Source of the DNA: Mangrovitalea sediminis
GTDB taxonomy: Bacteria; Pseudomonadota; Gammaproteobacteria; Pseudomonadales; Oleiphilaceae
DNA length: 64,000 nt
NCBI RefSeq assembly: GCF_002514725.1
Contig: NZ_NTLB01000006.1
Coordinates: forward strand, 1-64,000
Direction of reading: 5' to 3'
The notes under the pieces are model-generated. The model saw only the letters and a list, made by a program, of their open reading frames with translations, was not told the DNA's origin and searched no databases. The translations under genes were made by a program, and so were the position numbers. Positions 59,429-64,000 of the stretch are shown piece after piece; the stretch's first letter is position 1, and each line of letters begins with the position of its first letter.

Positions 59429-59478
59429 GCATGTCCTTCTGAAAGATGGGGGCAATGTGCCGACGATGTTACCGGCCA

Positions 59479-59515
59479 CTGTCAGGCAATTTGACGCGCC
59501 GATTCCGCCTGACAG
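59479..59515. promoter_or_regulatory. Inverted repeat upstream of ftsK
   Basis: CTGTCAGGC (59479-59487) and GCCTGACAG (59507-59515) are perfect 9-bp arms around 19 bases, about 50-90 bases before the ftsK start. On the minus strand a TATATT hexamer (59526-59531) lies just upstream, so the repeat would fall in the ftsK leader or at the promoter. It is not a LexA box (spacing too long). Confidence 0.4.
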
Positions 59516-59596
59516 TTCACCTTAAAATATAGCCCTATTTTTATGTTTTATATAGCAAACGAGCTTAAGACATTCACCGACGCCGTCCCGAACAAC

Positions 59597-60814
59597 TCAG
59601 ATGGCCGCCAGACCGCGCGCCAGATCAGCCTTCAGGTCCTCGATATCCTCAAGGCCCACCGACACCCGAACCAGGTTCTCGGTAATACCCGCTCGCGCCT
59701 TGTCCTCTGGAGACAGTCTGCCGTGCGTAGTGGTCGCCGGATGCGTGATCGTGGTCTTGACATCGCCGAGGTTCGCGGTAATCGACACAATGCGGGTTCC
59801 GTCAATCAACTTCCAGGCTTCTTCCCGTCCACCGCGCACCTTGAACGAAAGCATCCCACCAAACCCCTTCTGCTGGCGTTTAGCCAACGCGTGTTGGGGA
59901 TGCGTTTCCAGGCCGGCATGGAAAACCGTTTCGATGGCGGGTTGCTCACTCAACCAGCGCGCCAGCGTCAGGGATTGCTCACTGTGCGCACGCATGCGCA
60001 ACGGCAGGGTTTCCAACCCCTTGAGGAAAACCCAGGCATTGAAGGGGCTCAGCGTCGGGCCTGCAGAGCGCAGGAAGCCGAATACCTCCTGCATCACCGT
60101 ATTGGAGCCTACCACCACACCGCCGACACAACGGCCCTGCCCGTCAATGTATTTGGTGCCGGAGTGGACAACGACATCGGCCCCAAAATCCAGCGGACGC
60201 TGCAGAATCGGTGTACAGAAACAGTTGTCCACGACCAGGAGCGCCCCCTGACGATGGGCGATCTCGGCAATAACCTGAATATCGGCCACTTCACACAGCG
60301 GGTTGGACGGCGTTTCCAGAAACAGCATCCTGGTATCAGGCATGACTGCCTGTTCCCATTGAGCCTGATCGGTCAGATCGACAAAGGTGGTGCGAACACC
60401 GAACTTCTCCATATATCTGCCGAACACCACATTGGTGGTGCCGAAGACGCTACGCGAGCAGACGACATGATCGCCACTCTTCAACAGCGCCATACAGGTC
60501 GCGAGAATTGCGGCCATCCCGGAAGCTGTGGCAACGGCCCGTTCTCCACCTTCCAGTGCGGCAATCCGCTCTTCGAAAGCGGCAACGGTAGGATTGGTAA
60601 AGCGGGAATAGATATTACCCGGCTCATCGCCGGCAAAACGGGCTGCCGCCTGTGCCGCCGTTCCGTAGACGAAACTCGACGTCGGAAACAGGGGTTCTGA
60701 ATGCTCGAGCTCCAGGGTGCGATGGTGACCAGCGCGGATCGCCAGGGTATCCAGCGATACGCCGTCCAGGTCGGATTCCGGCACCCAGCCATGACGTTCG
60801 ACTAGCTTGCTCAT
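59597..60814 (-). CDS. metZ: O-succinylhomoserine sulfhydrylase
   Basis: A 405-residue PLP enzyme that joins sulfide to O-succinylhomoserine to give homocysteine. Seen: YSRFTNPTVAAFEERIAALEGG near residue 69, the active-site lysine in VVHSGTKYIDGQGR near 212, and ITHPATTTHGRLSPEDKARAG near 360. The compact length separates it from the MetY in this window. It lies six bases after purF on the same strand, the arrangement typical of Pseudomonas (purF-metZ). Confidence 0.95.
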   Translation of the reverse strand: MSKLVERHGWVPESDLDGVSLDTLAIRAGHHRTLELEHSEPLFPTSSFVYGTAAQAAARFAGDEPGNIYSRFTNPTVAAFEERIAALEGGERAVATASGMAAILATCMALLKSGDHVVCSRSVFGTTNVVFGRYMEKFGVRTTFVDLTDQAQWEQAVMPDTRMLFLETPSNPLCEVADIQVIAEIAHRQGALLVVDNCFCTPILQRPLDFGADVVVHSGTKYIDGQGRCVGGVVVGSNTVMQEVFGFLRSAGPTLSPFNAWVFLKGLETLPLRMRAHSEQSLTLARWLSEQPAIETVFHAGLETHPQHALAKRQQKGFGGMLSFKVRGGREEAWKLIDGTRIVSITANLGDVKTTITHPATTTHGRLSPEDKARAGITENLVRVSVGLEDIEDLKADLARGLAAI

Positions 60815-60820
60815 CGTCGG

Positions 60821-62341
60821 TTACTCGTCATTGTGCAAATCCAGAATGCCGTTGTCGGCCAGCAGCTCCGGATTTTTGTTTGATTTGTTGGCATCGTTAC
60901 GCAGCGTCTCCAGCCGGTTAAGGAACTCACTGGTAATATCGCCCGTGATGTAGTGTCCATCGAACACTGAACACTCGAAACTTTCGATGGCGGGATTAAC
61001 CTCGTGAGCACACATAACCAGGTCTTCCAGATCCTGGTAGACCAGCCAGTCCGCACCAATTTGCTCGCGAATTTCCTCGATCGTCCGGTTATGGGCGATC
61101 AGTTCGCTGGCCGCAGGCATGTCGATCCCGTAAACATTGGGGAAACGCACGGGCGGCGCAGCAGAGGCGAAATAGACCTTGTTGGCGCCGGCATCCCGCG
61201 CCATTTGCACGATTTCCTTACAGGTCGTACCGCGCACGATCGAATCGTCGACCAGCAACACGTTCTTGCCCCTGAATTCGAGGTCGATCGGGTTGAGCTT
61301 CTGGCGCACGGACTTCTTGCGCAATTTCTGTCCGGGCATGATAAAGGTGCGGCCGATATAGCGATTCTTGATAAAGCCTTCGCGGAATTTGACGCCCAGG
61401 CGGTTCGCCATCTGCAGTGCCGAGGTCCGACTGGTGTCCGGAATCGGTACGACCACATCGATATCGTGCTCAGGACGCTCGCGCAGAATCTTCTCGGCCA
61501 GGGTTTCCCCCATACGGAGGCGGGCCTTATATACGGAAACTTGATCGATGATCGAGTCCGGACGGGCAAAATAGACGTGCTCGAAAATGCAGGGGTGGAG
61601 ACTGGGATTTTCGGCGCACTGCTGGGTATAGAGCTTGTGGTCAGTCTCGATATAGACCGCCTCGCCGGGCGCGATGTCCCGAACCAGGCGAAAGCCCAAC
61701 GCGCTCAGCGCCACACTCTCGGAGGCAATCATATATTCCTTACCGTCCGGCGTATCGCGCTCTCCGTAACAGATCGGACGAATACCGTAGGGGTCGCGGA
61801 AGCCGACGATACCGTAGCCGGTGATCATGGCGATAACCGCATAGGCTCCACGGCAGCGCCGATGCACCGCTCTCACGGCAGAGAAGATGTCTTCCTTGCT
61901 CGGATGCAGCTTGCCTAACTTTTGCAGCTCGTGGGCAAATACGTTAAGGAGCACCTCAGAATCGGAATTGGTATTGATATGGCGCAGATCGGTACGGAAC
62001 AAGTCACGACTGAGCTCGTCCGCATTGGTCAGGTTACCGTTGTGAGCCAGCGTGATCCCATAGGGGCTGTTCACATAAAAGGGCTGCGCTTCCGCGGAAC
62101 TGGAGGTACCTGCCGTCGGATAACGGACGTGACCGATACCGACATTACCGACCAGGCGCTTCATGTGGCGGGTCCGGAACACATCCCGCACCAGGCCATT
62201 GTCCTTGCGCAGGAAGAAACGCTCATCCTGGAACGTCACCATACCAGCGGCATCCTGGCCACGGTGCTGCAAGACCGTCAGCGCATCATACAGCGCCTGA
62301 TTCACATTGGATGTGCCGACAATACCTACGATTCCACACAT
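60821..62341 (-). CDS. purF: Amidophosphoribosyltransferase
   Basis: A 506-residue enzyme, full length, that starts purine synthesis by making phosphoribosylamine from PRPP and glutamine. The N-terminal nucleophile Cys2 follows the initiator Met at MCGIVGIVG, which fixes the start at ATG 62341. The glutaminase domain runs to about 230 ([20 protein letters not shown]); the PRPP-binding signature is [13 protein letters not shown] near 365. It lies between cvpA and metZ on the same strand. Confidence 0.97.
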   Translation of the reverse strand: MCGIVGIVGTSNVNQALYDALTVLQHRGQDAAGMVTFQDERFFLRKDNGLVRDVFRTRHMKRLVGNVGIGHVRYPTAGTSSSAEAQPFYVNSPYGITLAHNGNLTNADELSRDLFRTDLRHINTNSDSEVLLNVFAHELQKLGKLHPSKEDIFSAVRAVHRRCRGAYAVIAMITGYGIVGFRDPYGIRPICYGERDTPDGKEYMIASESVALSALGFRLVRDIAPGEAVYIETDHKLYTQQCAENPSLHPCIFEHVYFARPDSIIDQVSVYKARLRMGETLAEKILRERPEHDIDVVVPIPDTSRTSALQMANRLGVKFREGFIKNRYIGRTFIMPGQKLRKKSVRQKLNPIDLEFRGKNVLLVDDSIVRGTTCKEIVQMARDAGANKVYFASAAPPVRFPNVYGIDMPAASELIAHNRTIEEIREQIGADWLVYQDLEDLVMCAHEVNPAIESFECSVFDGHYITGDITSEFLNRLETLRNDANKSNKNPELLADNGILDLHNDE

Positions 62342-62476
62342 GCGCTGTCTCGTTCCCCTCAAAAAACCCGAAACTCAGTTTGGCCGTCCAGGTCTCGACC
62401 CGAACCGCCTTGAAACTTCTTCAGCCAGCCTGGCTGACAGGATGTCATCCCTATTGCGACGATCCATCGGACCGTT

Positions 62477-63022
62477 TCAGGAACTCTGTGGCGCGGCGCC
62501 AACTTTTTGCATGGCACCAGACGCGTGAGGCCCGGAAATCTGCTGAATCTGGTCGCCGAGCACTCGCCGTGACCACTGCTCCACCATCCCCAGCTTGTCG
62601 ACCATAATCGACTGTCGCCACCAGGACTGCTGTGACATGGGGGTATAACGCAGAATAGCAATGGCCACCACGACGACGATCACGCCCCGCAGCAGTCCAA
62701 AGCCCATACCCAGCACTCGGTCGGTCGACGTAAGACCGGTCACATGGACCAGCTTGCTCACCAGGTTATTGACCACAGCCCCGACAATCAGCGTTGCAAT
62801 AAACAAAATGGCAAACGCTGTTATCAGCCGCACCAAGGGCGACTGGATACTGCCTTCAAGCAGAGCCTGTAAATGGGGGTGAAAGGTGCGGGCGACGATA
62901 AAGGCGGCCACCCAGGTCACCAGTGAAAGCGCTTCCCGGACGAAGCCTCGCATAAGACTGACCAGGGTCGAAAAACCGATAACGGCGATAATGACCCAGT
63001 CAATCCAGATCAGTGCCTTCAT
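62477..63022 (-). CDS. cvpA: CvpA family membrane protein
   Basis: A 181-residue inner-membrane protein with four hydrophobic segments (WIDWVIIAVIGFSTLVSL at the start, then three more up to about residue 125). It matches CvpA, required for colicin V production in E. coli and more generally linked to envelope function. Its C-terminal soluble tail (KLGMVEQWSRRVLGDQIQQ) is short. Gene order SPOR-cvpA-purF is conserved in gammaproteobacteria. Confidence 0.94.
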   Translation of the reverse strand: MKALIWIDWVIIAVIGFSTLVSLMRGFVREALSLVTWVAAFIVARTFHPHLQALLEGSIQSPLVRLITAFAILFIATLIVGAVVNNLVSKLVHVTGLTSTDRVLGMGFGLLRGVIVVVVAIAILRYTPMSQQSWWRQSIMVDKLGMVEQWSRRVLGDQIQQISGPHASGAMQKVGAAPQSS

Positions 63023-63137
63023 GAGCTGCCTTGAGTGCTTCAGCGTGAGCCCGAATTCTAGCAGGAATCGACCTCACGCCAAAGCCTTGACCCGCGTCAG
63101 GATAATCCGAAATAGGTCTGCAGACCCCTACTCCGGA

Positions 63138-63869
63138 TCACTTGTCGCCGGCCATCACCAGGCTTTTGATTTTGAAAGCCTTGTCCAGCTTGATTTTCGC
63201 GGCGTCCGCATCAGCTTTCTGGACGAAGGGACCGGAAAACACCCGGGTCAGGGCTTTACTGCCGGTATGCGCGGTTTGCAGATACGCGGGATACCCTTTG
63301 GCCCTGACAGAATCCCGCAGTCTCTGGGCATTTTTCGTGTCGCCAAAACTACCTAACTGCACGACCCAGGCCCCTTTCAGGCTCTGGCTGAACTCGGGTT
63401 TCTGTGTCGGCTGTGCAGCCTGGGTGGTGACCGGCGCCGGCTGAGCCTTGGGCGCAGGTGTTGGCGCCGGAGCCGGTGTCGACGGGGCGGCGGCAGGTGC
63501 GGTAGTGGCGGCTGCCGGCGTATCGGCTGTAGGGGTCTGTGCCGGAGTCGTAACATCACTATTATCGGTGGCTGTCGCTGTATTATCAGTGGACGTCACT
63601 GTATTGGCAGATGTCGTCGGCGCCGTACCGGACTGATCAGCCGATGCGGAGGCGTTATCCTGAACCACCGGTGCACTCGTGTCTGCACCAGGCGTTGCCG
63701 GTTTTGTCGGCTGTTCGATGGTCATCACCGGGTACTGTGGCTTGTTCGGGATCTCGATGGTCTTCGTCGTCTGTTTGTTATGAGGCTCATCGAACAGCAT
63801 CGGAACAAAAATAATGGCCAGACAGATCAGTACCAGCGCACCAATAATCCGTTGTTTCAGTCCGTCCAC
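63138..63869 (-). CDS. SPOR-domain protein, DedD-like
   Basis: A 243-residue protein: a short cytoplasmic start, one membrane helix (residues 9-26), a long low-complexity linker of Thr, Ala, Pro and Ser (residues about 50-155) and a C-terminal SPOR domain (WVVQLGSFGDTKNAQRLRDSV near 170) that binds denuded peptidoglycan at the division septum. The start is GTG 63869 with GAGG seven bases upstream. DedD-like proteins help septal growth; this one sits upstream of cvpA as in Pseudomonas. Confidence 0.88.
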   Translation of the reverse strand: MDGLKQRIIGALVLICLAIIFVPMLFDEPHNKQTTKTIEIPNKPQYPVMTIEQPTKPATPGADTSAPVVQDNASASADQSGTAPTTSANTVTSTDNTATATDNSDVTTPAQTPTADTPAAATTAPAAAPSTPAPAPTPAPKAQPAPVTTQAAQPTQKPEFSQSLKGAWVVQLGSFGDTKNAQRLRDSVRAKGYPAYLQTAHTGSKALTRVFSGPFVQKADADAAKIKLDKAFKIKSLVMAGDK

Positions 63870-63912
63870 AGGACAACCTCGCTTGATTCGCTATCGGATA
63901 AGGAATGCCTAT

Positions 63913-63999
63913 TCACTCCCGGAGAACCCGTTCGATTAGCGATCGAACGGCCCCAGAAGTTACCCAGGTCAGGTTATGACATTGGTGTGGGATAGTACC
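63913..63999 (-). CDS. C-terminal end of an upstream gene (possibly folC)
   Basis: One minus-strand frame is open from the window edge to a TGA at 63913 and encodes 28 residues ending in SLIERVLRE. By Pseudomonas-type order the gene upstream of the SPOR gene is folC, but the visible residues do not confirm that. It could also be chance in so short a stretch. The other two minus frames are closed within 30 bases of the edge. Confidence 0.3.
   Translation of the reverse strand, partial: GTIPHQCHNLTWVTSGAVRSLIERVLRE
63928..63950. repeat. Perfect inverted repeat at the window edge
   Basis: CCGTTCGAT (63928-63936) and ATCGAACGG (63942-63950) are perfect 9-bp arms with a five-base loop. There is no T-tract. 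It overlaps the possible end of the upstream gene, so it could be coding, a 3'-end hairpin or a protein site. Confidence 0.4.
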
Positions 64000-64000
64000 G

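Overview
The window is a piece of a G+C-rich gammaproteobacterial chromosome. Gene content and order (gacA-uvrC-pgsA-tRNA-Gly-tRNA-Cys; tusDCBE; nfuA, metH and cysI; fimL-nhaB-dnaQ-rnhA-gloB-mltD-yejABEF-fabI; cobA-serS-rarA-lolA-ftsK; metZ-purF-cvpA-SPOR) are Pseudomonas-like. FimL, DUF2970 and DUF934 proteins and two homoserine sulfhydrylases fit a marine Pseudomonadales/Oceanospirillales genome such as Marinobacter. The genus is inferred from gene order recalled from memory, not from a search.

Left edge (1-1.7 kb): the end of an IS3-family element, a lone SIR2-domain protein and AT-richer DNA with 9-bp direct repeats abut the 3' end of a tRNA-Leu(UAA). This looks like the edge of a genomic island at a tRNA. 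That tRNA normally ends the gacA-uvrC-pgsA-tRNA operon, which resumes at 10-13.4 kb, so about 8.3 kb now separates tRNA-Leu from tRNA-Cys. The 8.3 kb holds two PPOX/GAF proteins, a hemerythrin-like protein, metY and an electrophile-response cluster: a NemR-like TetR regulator with two identical operators, a YqhD-type dehydrogenase, a CurA-type reductase and a DJ-1/PfpI protein.

10-19.8 kb: tRNA-Cys, tRNA-Gly, pgsA, uvrC, gacA, tRNA-Ser, yccA, the tusDCBE sulfur relay, a TrpD2/YbiB-like protein, two membrane proteins and nfuA. 20-30 kb: metH, DUF2970, an overlooked 35-residue membrane protein, cysI with DUF934, a CPA2 antiporter, YhdH-type reductase and sohB. 30.8-48.5 kb: SCP2 protein, fimL, nhaB, dnaQ, rnhA, a methyltransferase, gloB, mltD, yejABEF, fabI and a lipoprotein hydrolase. 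48.5-64 kb: PilZ and DUF1631 genes, a small basic protein, a DAHP synthase gene, then a mostly leftward run from cobA to a SPOR-domain gene.

Sulfur and one-carbon metabolism recur. CysI makes sulfide using siroheme from the CobA branch. MetY and MetZ can both insert sulfide into activated homoserine, MetH closes the methionine cycle and also needs a tetrapyrrole (cobalamin), and TusDCBE moves sulfur to tRNA. No complete new multi-gene system is evident. The points most worth checking are the island edge with its SIR2 protein, the displaced tRNA-Leu, the two-operator electrophile regulon, two small genes under 60 codons, a TusE with DsrC-like paired cysteines, and a nested inverted-repeat structure at 26.93-26.99 kb.
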